DNA of 64,000 bases, taken from positions 140,033,907-140,097,906 of the forward strand of contig NC_071353.1 of NCBI RefSeq assembly GCF_943734655.1, read 5' to 3'. Made by a program: the position numbers and the translations under genes. The DNA comes from Sabethes cyaneus (lineage: Eukaryota; Arthropoda; Insecta; Diptera; Culicidae). The notes beneath the pieces were generated by a model. The model saw only the letters and a list, made by a program, of their open reading frames with translations. It was not told the origin of the DNA and made no database searches. Shown here one piece after another: positions 23,741 to 34,429 of this stretch (positions within the stretch are counted from its first letter, which is position 1; every line of letters begins with the position of its first letter).

Positions 23741-25620
23741 TCACCCTTTATCGCGTTTATTTAAGAGGTATTGTTCTTATTTGTATCGAAAGGAAAGTAA
23801 TCCTTTGTGATTTAGTATTCACTTTTCCATCCTTCAACTTTCGTTTAGTCTTTTCATTACCTTTTGCTGTCATCTGGTTGTTGTTTTTTGTTGTCCTTCT
23901 GACGTCTGTTGTTTTTCATTTTTTTTTCCTTTGCATCATATTGTGGTCTCTTTTCAGTGATTCATTGTCATTTTCATCGCCTCTTGTGGCTTCAGTTGCT
24001 CTTGATGGCATATTTTTGTCCTCTTTCTTGTCGTTGCATTCCGTCTTTTTATCGTTTTACCATGAGTAATTCTCACTGAAACGGGGCCACTACTGACACC
24101 AGGTCTTCAAACATTGGAACTTTTGCGCTTAATTGGTTGAAAATGGTTAAAAAATAAGAATTACACTTTTGATACCTCGAAAGAGTGGACCCCTCGATCG
24201 CCAAGGGGCCTAACAGTTTAAAAAAAAGTTTTTTGAAAAAAAATTTGAGAAAAAATCTCGAGATCTATATAGTGTAATATTTCAAAAATTTGCCATGAAA
24301 CAACTAACAAATAGGCCGGTTCTGTAAAGAAGAAGAAAAGGACTTTCAAATGGAGTAAAAAAATTTTTGGCGGTCATCTTGGATTTGGCCGCCATGTTGG
24401 ATTTTATCAAAAAATCGCCGTTTTCGCCAAGATCACCCCAACCGATTTTAATTTCAAGACCATCATCGGAAAGCTGAGAAAAAATGCTATAAGGAACATT
24501 CATCAAATTACATACGTAGTGGCATTAAATAAACGAAACAATTAATTATCTGTATCAAGGCTTACAACGCAATGAAAGAAGGCATAGTAATGAAATATTA
24601 CATGATATAGATCTCAAGGTTTGCTCAAAATTCAACTTTTTTGAAACTGTTGGGCCCCGTGGCGAACGAAGTGTCCACTATTTCGAGGTATCAAAATGGT
24701 AATTCTTATTTTTTTCACCATTTTCAACCAATTAAACGTAAAAGTTCCAATATTTGAAGACCTCATGTCAGTTCAGTAGTGGCTCCGTTTCGGCGAGAAT
24801 TACTTCATCGCTTTTTCTGCATCTATTTATTGTCTTCTCATCGTTTTTTATTTGTCTGTTTTGGTTCTTCTTTCGCTTTATTTGGTGTATCTTAGGCGTC
24901 TTTCATCGATTTTTTGTCGTTTTTCGTTTACCTCCACAATTTTTCGCCTAGATACATTTAGTCGTCGTTTCGAGCTGTCTTTTCGTCGCATTTTCGTCGT
25001 TTCTTTGTCGTTTATTTTCTGTCTTTTCATCGTTCTTTCGGCGTCTTTTTGCCATCTTTTTGTCATTTTTACGCAGTCATTTCTTCATATTCATTGCCTT
25101 TTTGTCATCTCTCATGGTGTCTTCTTTCCATGTTCCTTTTACCATCTTTTAATCGTACTTTAGTCGTTTGTTGAGGTCTGTTTTTGGTATTTTTCTGTGG
25201 TTTTTGTTGCCTATTTTCTGTTGATGTTTTGGCATCTCTTACGTATTTTCTTCGTATTTTTGTTATCTTGGTCGTCCTTTCGCAGGGTTTTGGTTGTCTT
25301 TTCGTCACCTTTTCTGTTCATTTTTCGTCGTCCTCTTTGTTGTCAAAACAATAAAAATGTTTGCCTTTTTGCTGCCTTAACGTCATTTTTTTGCACGTTT
25401 TATTGTTGCACTTTTTCAGGTTTTAGGCCTTCTTTGTTTATTTGTCGTTTTTTGGAGCCCTTTTCAACGCATTTTTTCCATCTTTTCATCACTTTTTCGT
25501 TAACTTTTTATCATTTATTCGCAAGCACTTCGTCGTAAAAAAACAGGAATATCCGCTTCTTTCCCAAAAATTTTCTTTTCTTTGTTGTCCAAAACAGTAC
25601 GACGCGAAATATAAATTTTT
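23741..25620. repeat. T-rich degenerate tandem DNA (TTTTCGTCGTC words)
   Basis: Short words such as TTTTCGTCGT, TTTTTGTCATC and TTTTCATCG recur without strict phase at 23741-24060 and 24810-25620. The tract is split by a foldback element at 24065-24804. The same type of DNA recurs at 57220-58068 and 59262-59340. Phe/Val-rich open frames within it are artefacts. Confidence 0.8.
24065..24804. mobile_element. Foldback element with about 215-bp inverted arms
   Basis: The left arm (24065-24283) and the complement of the right arm (24592-24804) share AGTAATTCTC, GGTCTTCAAA, TTAATTGGTTGAAAATGGT, TTTTGATACCTCGAAA and GAGATCTATAT in the same order with modest divergence. The centre, about 300 bp, includes TTGGATTTGGCCGCCATGTT and has no open frame of note. 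The element is embedded in T-rich tandem DNA that continues on both sides. Confidence 0.8.
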
Positions 25621-26127
25621 TAAATTGTACATGTCTTACAAAACCAATGGTTTATTGAAAAAGCTGTAAAATCGTACAAATGGCTCCAGCATAGACATGT
25701 TCTGTCAAAAACATTCGACGAACGGCTGTGAACGACTGTCAAACTACATTTCAATCTGATTGGTCCACCTAAAAAGGCCGATTCAGATTAACCGTTATCA
25801 ACCGTCAACAATAACGGAAGGGCAAGAAATTATAACGTGTAATCTGTATCGTGGGGCTTTAGTGTCCATCTAGCGGTAAGCATGAGCAAAAGCTACCTAA
25901 AATGATCCATTGAAAACATGAATTAGAATTTGTGAAATGTTTAGTAAAAAAAATTCAAATTCTCTGACAAATATAAATAACTCAATCTATGTTTTGTGAT
26001 TTTTAAAATTTTAGCCTCAATGTTTAAATGTGAACATTATTTGTTAGCTGTGAAACTCTTTTTACCTTCTGATTCACTATTCTGTAATACCAGTTTCATG
26101 AACTCAGCATTGCCAACCTGAAACCAA
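25621..26127. other. Non-coding DNA
   Basis: No gene or repeat could be identified. Confidence 0.45.
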
Positions 26128-26541
26128 CGATTCAAGCGAATCATTTGCGTTCATGTTCATGTTGTTCTCTACATTCATTCATTCTCGACAATAGTGAAAG
26201 CAACAAAATGTGAACCGTTCATTCAATATGAGCTGCCGACAACGGCAAACGAAATTGCAATAAACGTAATCATTGCTCCATAAGTTTTTATTAATTTCCT
26301 TCAATCAGGTTTTGGTTGATTTTAAAAAATAGGCAGTTTAAAAAACTGAACTTTGAGATCAAAAATATCAGTCAAGAGCAATTAAATTGACTGACAAATT
26401 AAGTGGAGCAATCATTCAGCACTGCAATTCATGAATGAAATGTTTTGCAGGGAAAAAACTGGGAAAGACAAACACTGTCAGCAGTTCAGTAGTCATGTCC
26501 AAGGGCTGGCAGATAAAAGAATACTTTTAGGGGTAAAACTG
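26128..26541 (-). repeat. Dispersed repeat Q, copy 2
   Basis: It is the inverted counterpart of 16041-16450, complete over the same span. Its end near 26541 is followed within a few bases by a SINE-like segment on the same strand. Confidence 0.8.
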
Positions 26542-26544
26542 TAA

Positions 26545-26640
26545 TCTTCGGTTAACTCGTGCTTAAGTCCGTGGCCTGATTCTGTCAAGCTTCAAACCCA
26601 CAACCTCCTTGGATTAATCCTATTACCCTGCGGCCATAAA
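26545..26640 (-). mobile_element. SINE-like segment related to 5262-5590
   Basis: On the - strand a B-box-like GTGGGTTTGAAGC is followed by AGAATCAGGCCACG, the same order and spacing as GTGGGTTCGAATC and AGAATCAGGCCATTCG at 5300-5335. The rest is too diverged to delimit. Confidence 0.5.
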
Positions 26641-27545
26641 CCCATCCCCTTTGGAAAACCAAAGCTTTATTGAATAGTTATTCAAGCTTAAATAAAGGCA
26701 TCCATTCTGCATCACTGCACTTTGCATAAACAGTAAGCTGAGCTAAACAGCTTGAACGACACCACGTCGACGGCATTTAAGCGGACCGCCGTTAATTATT
26801 CACTGCATTGAAATGAAAACTTCATCCGCTTCTCAATTTTCCATCACCGGTTCGGTTACTACTCAGCTACAGAAACGGCAAATGTTGATGTTCGCCCTCT
26901 CGTTAGAAGGTGAGTTCCAGTCAAAGCGTTAATCTTTCCAACATGGTCAAATCGTAAGATGGTAAAATCAGAAGTTATTCTTCAAAATCACTGCCGAAGT
27001 GGGAGTTCTACTATTTTTTTGCTAAAGCTTCTTAGTACATGAATTAGGTTAGGATAAATAAGAATTTATTTTCATCAAAACTTTTGCAACTCTGACGTTG
27101 AATGTAGCATACCGTTGTAGCCTTCTACATTCTAAATTTAACCATCACATATGACTCAAATTTGAACGATTTTTTATGGTTAGGAGGAGAGTCGAGTAGC
27201 GGATGGATTTGGGTGCTTTCGTGCTTTGAAGTGAGCGTGTAGTATTTACCTAATAGTATAATAATAATAGCATTATTTACACACACTGTGAACAACTTAA
27301 CTGGAACCCCCACCGCAGCGCAGCCAATGTAAACATATTTTGACGTGTATATGTATTGCTTGCCTGCTTATAAGTTTTGATACACAGTGATATTAGCGAT
27401 ATTTTGTTTCTTTTGTTTATCAACCCGGCAGTCGATGATTATTGGAGCGAGTGATCGGTGCGGGTATCTTTCTTTGATTTCAAGTTTACCATATTCGACA
27501 ATAAATTAATCGTGTAAGCATTTACTGGCTTAGCACTTAAATAGA
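26641..27545. other. Region upstream of the DM9 gene
   Basis: This is AT-rich DNA without open frames of note. The promoter of the DM9 gene should lie here, but I cannot point to a TATA box or initiator with confidence. Confidence 0.4.
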
Positions 27546-27555
27546 ATGAGCTCAG
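27546..27555 (+). other. Possible first coding mini-exon of the DM9 gene
   Basis: ATGAGCTCAG followed by a GT could join the acceptor TTCTTTCAG at 27634-27642, adding the in-frame codons for Met-Ser-Ser-Gly ahead of the Met at 27645. The presence of a clear acceptor two bases before that ATG argues for some upstream exon; this is the best in-frame candidate, but its donor (GTTTGA) is weak. Confidence 0.35.
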
Positions 27556-27644
27556 GTTTGATATTTTTCAGCTATCGTTCAAAATAAATAAACGTTAAGT
27601 CCCGTAGGACTTCGCAAGTCGAATTCACAACTCTTCTTTCAGGC

Positions 27645-28237
27645 ATGAACCAATGGCTGCCATGGTCCACAAACAGTGGAATCCCACCGGCGGGTGTCTT
27701 AGCCGGAAATGATCAGGACGGCTCACCGATCTACGTTGCACGTGCACATCACGATAAAGATTTGCTTCCGGGCAAATTTATCCCGGCAAGACAGCAAACC
27801 TTCGTGTCATATGGAGGATTGGAAATTTTCAAATCCGAATTTGAGGTTAAACCGTATTATGTTGTTTACCAATGTGAAAGTCACAAGCTTACTTATCTTA
27901 TCTCTACAGGTATTGACAGGTAATGGATTTATTTGGATCAGTAGTGGCAATGGACGAGTGCCCAAAGGTGCGCTATGTGGCGGTCAAACGAATTCTGCTG
28001 AACCACTGTATATCGGCCGGGCTTATCACGAGGGTAGTTTGACTCCAGGAAAAATTCATTCTTCTCACTGTTGCTTGTACATCCCGTTCGGGGGCGGAGA
28101 ACAGCTTTTGTCGCACTACGAGGTGCTGATTTGGCTGGAATTGCTGTAAGTAAAATTGATAATCTTCACCTAAAAATACTCTGTAGTAATGTATTGTTTG
28201 AATTTACAGCCGACCAGCAAATAAGGCCAGTCGATGA
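27645..28237 (+). CDS. DM9 (DUF3421) domain protein, two repeats
   Basis: Exons 27645-27845, 27910-28145 and 28210-28237 give about 154 residues. The first intron (27846-27909, 64 bp) is needed to keep the second repeat in frame; it runs GTTAAA to CTCTACAG. The second (28146-28209) runs GTAAGT to ATTTACAG; if it is not spliced the protein ends at a TAA at 28147-28149 instead. Repeat 1 (residues about 7-68) holds PPAGVLAGNDQDGSPIYVAR and LLPGKF; repeat 2 (about 72-140) holds WISSGNGRVPKGALCGG, LYIGRAYHEGSLTPGK and CCLYIPFGGGE. Proteins of this family are small, lectin-like, intracellular or vesicle-associated in insects, and some mosquito members respond to Plasmodium; the role of this one is unknown. 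No signal peptide is seen. All frames are intact, so it is probably functional. Confidence 0.88.
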
Positions 28238-29814
28238 TTTCGCTGAATGATACTTATCTTGAGCAGTTTTTTTACCTTCTATGGTAGCAATTCCAAATGC
28301 AAATTTAAATGTAACTTTAATTAATGCTCAGCAAATATTTATAAACAGCAAATTAAATCGAGTATTGAATTACCAATCAGTATTCACAAGCAATCCGCCA
28401 TAACAATCTAGCGAAATTTTACTTTTCCCTCTAATTAAACTTCTGCAGTTTCGACGCTTCGAAATTATACACCCCACTTCGAAACTCGATCACCCATCCA
28501 AATCCATCCTATAGGACCTTCCATCAGCAGCACCGCGCGATAAGCATTATTTCATGAAGTTTAACAAATGTCACTGTCACTCCGACTTAGGGTCTGCTCT
28601 ATCTGGGAGCAGACCGACCGACCGACCCGACGACACGGTGAAAATCACGGCACTTTGCTGTCTGTCACACTAACGAAATTTCCGCTACATCAACAAAGGT
28701 AAGCAGCAGCACATCCATCCATCCATCCATCCAGCCAGCCATCAGTTGCTGGAAGCAGGAGCAGTAATTTCGTTTAATTCATGTAAATTGAGCATCTACT
28801 CGAAACGTGTGCGCTCTGCTTGCTGATGCTTTCGGATAAAAGCAGGAGAGGCTCCTGTAACCTGTAACAAACACCCGCCGGGAAAATTGATTCACTAAAT
28901 ATATTACGCCAGATGATAACGGATCGGTGGATACTTCATTTTGCTAGAGAGCTCACGTACTTTGACAAGCAAGCAGTGCTGTTGCTGCTGCTGCATCTTC
29001 AGCTGGATATGCGATAGGATAGGAAGCTCATCAATTCGGTAAAGTTTGCTGCTATACGTCCTATACGCCTGGCTAAGCCCGGTTTATATGGCGACGACGG
29101 TTACCCGGCTCAGTTGAGCCTAATTATTGGCAGCTTCGTGCTGGAATGTGATTGATGATGACTGGGGGAAGAAGGTAATTTATTGTTGACTGACGCAATG
29201 TTAGAAAGGTTAACTCTGACTTTGAAGGTGAGATTCTGTCGAGGGCGAGCATCAACATTTATTGTTTCTGTTTGAGTAGCGCTCGGTGATGGGAAAGTGG
29301 GCTGGAAAGTTTTTATTTTCATGCAGTGAATAATTAATGTTAGTTCTCTCAAATACCGATGAAGTAGTGGCACTTTCCCAGCAGGAGCCTTCATTTGCTA
29401 TTTATGCAATGTGCAGTGACTTGAAATTTATTTAAGTTTCTCAAGTTTCTCGAGAAGGCTTTATAGCCACTGGGTAATCGGGTTAATCTGATGATGTCAC
29501 GAATTTAAACTTTAGCAGAAAACATACTAAAATATAAATTTCTAGAAGATTCCTCTATGCCCCAATAAAGTTAAAGTTACAACTATGGGAACGTTTTCAT
29601 TTAATTGCTTTTTTTTAAAAAGCATAAAAAGTAGGCATTGTCAAAAAAGAACGAATTAGCCAATCACATGAAAGCACTCTTTTGCTTCCCAGGCTCGGTA
29701 CGACAATCTTATACACCTGTGGTTTCGTTTACTTCGATTCTTGAAATCTTTGAAAACTGTGTCAAGAATTATGATTTAATGCTTAAAAACAATGTAGCTA
29801 AGTAGATGTAGATG
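28238..29814. other. Non-coding DNA downstream of the DM9 gene
   Basis: It contains short microsatellite-like runs: GACC/CCGA near 28614-28630 and ATCC at about 28704-28730. No gene is recognisable; the open frame 29110-29394 (- strand) has no domain. Confidence 0.5.
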
Positions 29815-31791
29815 TAGATAAGATCCTAAATGTGAATCGGTGTAGTGGATGGTACACTAATGAATTGGCACAGATGAAACGAGAGTGTGTTCATCTTAAT
29901 AGAGAACATAGAAGACATAAAACACAAAATAACTAGAATAAGTATATTTTGGCCAGGAATAACTACTCTAGAGCAATTCGAGATGCAAAAAATAAATCTA
30001 TTCAAGAGGATTTAGAGAGAAATAAGCACGACGGCAAAAAAATGTGGAAAACTATTAAAAGACTCACAAATCCTAAAGGTGTATTTACTAACACAATAAT
30101 ATTCGATGGGATAGAAGAATCAAATGAACAAACGGTGGCCAGAAAATTTAATGATTATTTCATTGATAGTATATGCGAGATACAGAACAGTATTCCAATC
30201 TCAAATGTTAGCACAATTACATCACATACTACGTGTAACCGGTGCATGTGTAGATTTGAACTTATCTCAATGACACAGTTATGTGACGTTAAAGAGCTGA
30301 AACATACGGCAGGAATTGAGATGTGTCCACTAGAGTTTTTAAGGATGCATTTAAGGAAACAAAAGACTTGTTATTGAAAATTATAAATACAAGTTTATCA
30401 GAGGGCTTGGTCCCAAGATTATGGAAAGAATCAACTATAATTCCAATCCCGAAAATTAGTAACACAAAGAATGCAACAGAATACAGACCTATTAATATGT
30501 TAGAGCTCCAAGAAAAAACACTTGAAATCGTTGTCAAAGGACAATTAATGACTTTCATAAATTCACAAGTTATTATTATAACAGAGCAGTCAGGATTTAG
30601 GAAAAATCATTCCACGGAGACAGCTATAAACTTGATACTACATAATTGGAAGTCTAATATTGAAAGGGGAAAATATACTGTGGCAGTTTTTCTGGATTTT
30701 AAAAGGGCATTCGAAACAGATCACAACTGCTTGATGTTTTGTATAGTATAGGAATTCGTGAAACGGTATGGAATTGGTTCAATAGTTATCTCTCTAATAG
30801 ATGCCAAAGGACTAAATATGGAAACACTGTTTCTGATTCGCGCGAGAATAACTTAGGAGTACCACAAGGAAGTGTTTTAGGACCGCTACTCTTTATTCTT
30901 TACATCAATGACTTCAAACGCTATTTGTGCGGAAGCGGAAATTTAAAACTATTTGCTGATGATTTGCTGCTGCTGATGATCAATTTGCCACAATCTTTTG
31001 GACAAGTGACTGCTTAGAAACAGCCATTCAAGAAGCTGAAAACGATCTGCAACAAATCGCTGAGTATCTGAAACTGAAAAAACAGAGTTTAAATTTGTCG
31101 AAAACTAAATGGATGATAATAGGAAATAGGAAATATGCTGATAATGTGGAACTCAGATGGAGACGTAATTGAGAGAGTGAAAGTTACCAAGTATCTCGGA
31201 GTGCAGGTAGACGAAAAGCTCAATTTTTCAGAACACGTGGATTACGTAATAAAAAAGATAGCTATAAAGTATGGAGTACTGTGTCGAATAAGCAGATGTT
31301 TAACGTTTTGGTCCAAGCTAACATATGTAAAATCAGTCATATGACCCCATTTTGATTCTTGCGCAACGGTGCTATTGTTGGCGTCAGATACTCAGGTGCA
31401 AAGGCTTCAAAGGTTGCAAAATAAGATTATGAGAACATTACTTGGATGTGAACGGTTGACACCAACAACTCTTATGTTGGATATGCTCCAATGGATGTCA
31501 GTGAAACAACGAATAATCTACAATAGCGTAATGTTCGTACAAAAAATGAAACTAGGGAAATTGCCTGAGTATCTAACACATGAAGTCCAGTTTGGCAGAG
31601 ATGTACATAGACACAATACTAGAGGAGCTTCTGATTTCAGATTACCTCGATTTTTGAAACATACGACTCAGAGATCGCTTTTTTATAAAGGTCTTCAAAT
31701 ATACAACAGTTTACCGTTGGACGTGAAGGCTACAAGAAATATAACGCAGTTTAAGCGAAGGGCAATTGTGGCAGTGAATAGTCAGTTTTAA
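29815..31791 (+). mobile_element. Second non-LTR retrotransposon, reverse transcriptase, broken
   Basis: The element enters just after the missing endonuclease with a linker (WYTNELAQMKRECVHLNRE, then NNYSRAIRDAKNKS and KKMWKTIKRLTNPKG, about 29840-30080). The reverse transcriptase follows: LWKESTIIPIPKISNTKNAT (about 30420), EQSGFRKNHSTETAINLI (about 30585), VAVFLDFKRAFET (about 30685), LGVPQGSVLGPLLFILYIND (about 30855) and FADD at the catalytic site (about 30955). The C-terminal part has KYLGVQVDEKLNFSEHV and YNSLPLDVK. Frameshifts near 30330, 30740, 31010-31130 and a stop near 31340 break it. It resembles the CR1/L2/Jockey group and differs from the LINE at 21690. It is inactive and 5'-truncated. 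Confidence 0.9.
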
Positions 31792-32211
31792 ATTAATGAG
31801 AACACATGCATATGAACACGTCGTGATGCTGAAATTAAATTGATTCGTGTAGTCTGATGTCTACTAGGGTATTGCTTGGATAGGAGAGATTACTATGTTG
31901 CTTGCAAAGGGAAGACATGCAAAATAGTATCGGCAGTCTTAGCCAATTAGAAGTAGTCAAAAGTACTAATAATACTATGAAGGACATACGCGGGAGAGTG
32001 ACGCACAAGTCACACAGATTAGATAAACGAAGATGTGGAAAATGTGAAGAAATCAGTTTCGAATATCCGAGAGATAAACCGTCCCTCCCAATCCAAAGAT
32101 GCGTATGGGGTGGAGGCAAAGACCAAGAAAGGTCGGGGCCATCAGAGAAAAAAAGTGACCGAACCCTTGCTTTCCAAACGGACAGGAATTATTCATTACC
32201 AGTAAACTTGA

Positions 32212-32450
32212 ACCAAATTGAAGTCCTGAAGGTAAACAATTTTGTAAAAATTCGAAACTATCCTTGCATTTTAATCGATGTCACTATTTAAACATTGACC
32301 CTAGACGAATTTGATGTTCTGAAAGTAAACAAATTTGTAAGAATGTAAAACTATTCTTTCAATTATCCCTACCCTTCGATCGATATTATCATTTGAACAT
32401 TAAATCTAGACAAATTTGATGTCCTGAAAGTAAACCATTGAAGGAAAGAA
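32212..32450 (+). repeat. Tandem units of about 95-104 bp downstream of the LINE
   Basis: Units starting near 32213, 32305 and 32409 share AATTTGATGTYCTGAAAGTAAAC followed by TTTGTAA, then a TATCGATRT segment and GAACATTRA; the third is partial. They may be the tandem repeats often found in LINE 3' untranslated regions. Confidence 0.7.
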
Positions 32451-32649
32451 CACACCTATTTTTCCTCATTATCCGATTGTATCGATATATTATGAAAATA
32501 TGTTTTCTAAACTGAAGTCTTGTATAAAAACGTGGTAGATGGAATATTCTAGCAAGTGACACGAGGCACAAATTTTCAGTGTTTAAACTTTACGTCCCCG
32601 ACATCAAAAATGCAGGTACCTTCAGTTACACTTTTGGCTCTATCTCCAC

Positions 32650-34391
32650 TAGGGCTGTCGGTATTGGGTGCTTTTGGTGAAAACCGGTATTTCGGTATTA
32701 GCGTTGAAAATACCGGTAGTACCGGTAAAATACCGGTATTGGCAGATTATTCGGAATCAATAGAAATGTCGATGTTTTTCAGAAAATGTCTCTATTTACA
32801 AACTTTAGTTTCAGTATTGTTTCTTAGCAAAGTAGAATTTAAGCAGATATACACACCTAAACAGATCGGTAAATTTTACCGAAATCTAAACAGCTGAACG
32901 TTTGGTGAAAATTTCGGTCGTGCATATGGACGTTTACGGATCTTAGTAGTGTTTGGTAACATAAAAAATTTTACCGAACGTTCAGCTGTTTAGATTTCGA
33001 TTAAATTTTACCGAATTCGGTGCTTTTTTTTGAGTGTGTAATACGCTTAGTGATTTATTTCCCTTGCTAGATTTTAAAGCCAGCGCTGCCAACGATTGAA
33101 ACAACTTCTGCTTCCATCGAAGTCTGACAAACGGCTCTAAGCGCACCAAATTCCTGTTCTTTTTTTTCATTTCTTCAAATTTATAGTTGGGAAACCCGCT
33201 TTTAACTATTTTTAAATGTCCCGCTATTGTAGCTTTCAGCATATTAAATGCCCCGGTCTCCTATTGTCTCTTCACGAATTTTCCTGCATCCATAGAGCAG
33301 AATCCTTGCATAGCGTCATCCTCTTCATCATCGTTCACAGATATTTTCTCTTCTCTATTATCAATCCCACTATTCGCAAAGCTTGGAAATTTTATCTGCT
33401 TGTTTGATCAATGTATCACTCGAAATACTTGAAAATATTCCAAAGTCTTTCCTGGCAGATCCTTTAATGGCAAGATTGCCCAAAACGTGGAAATATTTCC
33501 GTATTCTGACTAGGGCTCGGTATCCTCGAAACAAATAAATGAAGCTGATTTTCTCTTACCTTCGCTTTATACATGAAGCGATTTGTTTCATTTGATGAAC
33601 GGAACGTTTTCAGTAAGCTTCAGCTGAAATTAGTGACTATTTCAAATAGCGACGATTGACAGTCAGGCACGGTTTGTCGATGTTGAGTAGGTCAATTATA
33701 ATATGCGCTAAATTGTAGGAAATGTTATTTAAATTCAATTCAATTGCATTCAAAGTTGCTGGCCTTCTACTGAATATTTGATAGACAATTGATTTAACAA
33801 ATGAAACTTTAAAATCGGTCGACATAATGAAGTGAAAACCGTTTTATAGAGGCTCATTGAAGCCAGTTTTAAAACGAAGCGGCGTTGCTTCAGTTGAAAC
33901 TAAAGCTTCATGACTTCATTCTTGAGTAGTGATTTACTTATAAGTGACGTTGCTGGGCCCTGATATTTGTTTCCCAAATTCGTTATTTGAGAACTTCGAA
34001 TAATTTGGTGGCTTTTAAATATCAAGTTGTTCAAAAATAAGTAGAAACGCGACGTCTAGTTCTTACAATGAAACTTGTTTACGGCAAAGATGCTCTACTG
34101 TGCCTTAGACGGGTTTAAGAGCTATAATTATTTGACCCACAATTTCACCTTCTTCATTGCTAGTAGTCGCAGAATCTCGTCAGCGTTAACTCAAAGTTGT
34201 TTTTCTATGAGTTTTACAATCTCCCATCAAACTTAGTTCTTCTTCGAATAAGGAGTGTGAAAAAACTAAGATATTAGAAAATACCGGAAATACCGGTTTT
34301 TTTGCTTTGTCAAAACCGGTATTTCGGTATCCAAAAATTGGTCGGTATTACCGGTTTCGGTACTACCGGTACTACCGGTTAGACAGCCCTA
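32650..34391. mobile_element. Non-autonomous hAT-type DNA transposon, complete
   Basis: The element starts TAGGGCTGTC and ends with its complement GACAGCCCTA. The 8-bp direct repeat ATCTCCAC flanks it at 32642-32649 and 34392-34399, the target-duplication length typical of hAT. Both subterminal regions (about 100 bp) are packed with ACCGGTA and TACCGGTATT words in both orientations, likely transposase binding sites by analogy. No intact transposase is present; the open frame at 32982-33242 (- strand) has no clear hAT motif. It would need a transposase supplied elsewhere. Confidence 0.85.
32862..33030. repeat. Hairpin inside the hAT element
   Basis: The words CGGTAAATTTTACCGAAATC and TAAACAGCTGAACG on the left are mirrored by GTTCAGCTGTTTAGATTTCG and TTTTACCGAATTCGG on the right, forming arms of about 50-60 bp. 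It may be a separate foldback MITE that inserted into the hAT element. Confidence 0.65.
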
Positions 34392-34429
34392 ATCTCCACT
34401 GATTTTCAATCGATTTTTATGCTCAAAAC

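Noticed and set aside
23731..25669. Phe/Val-rich frames
   Set aside because: They translate T-rich tandem words (TTTTCGTCGT) in several overlapping frames.
31902..32291. 129-codon frame after the second LINE as a separate nucleic-acid binding protein
   Set aside because: It runs into the 100-bp tandem units and lacks any zinc-knuckle pattern; it is probably LINE 3' sequence.
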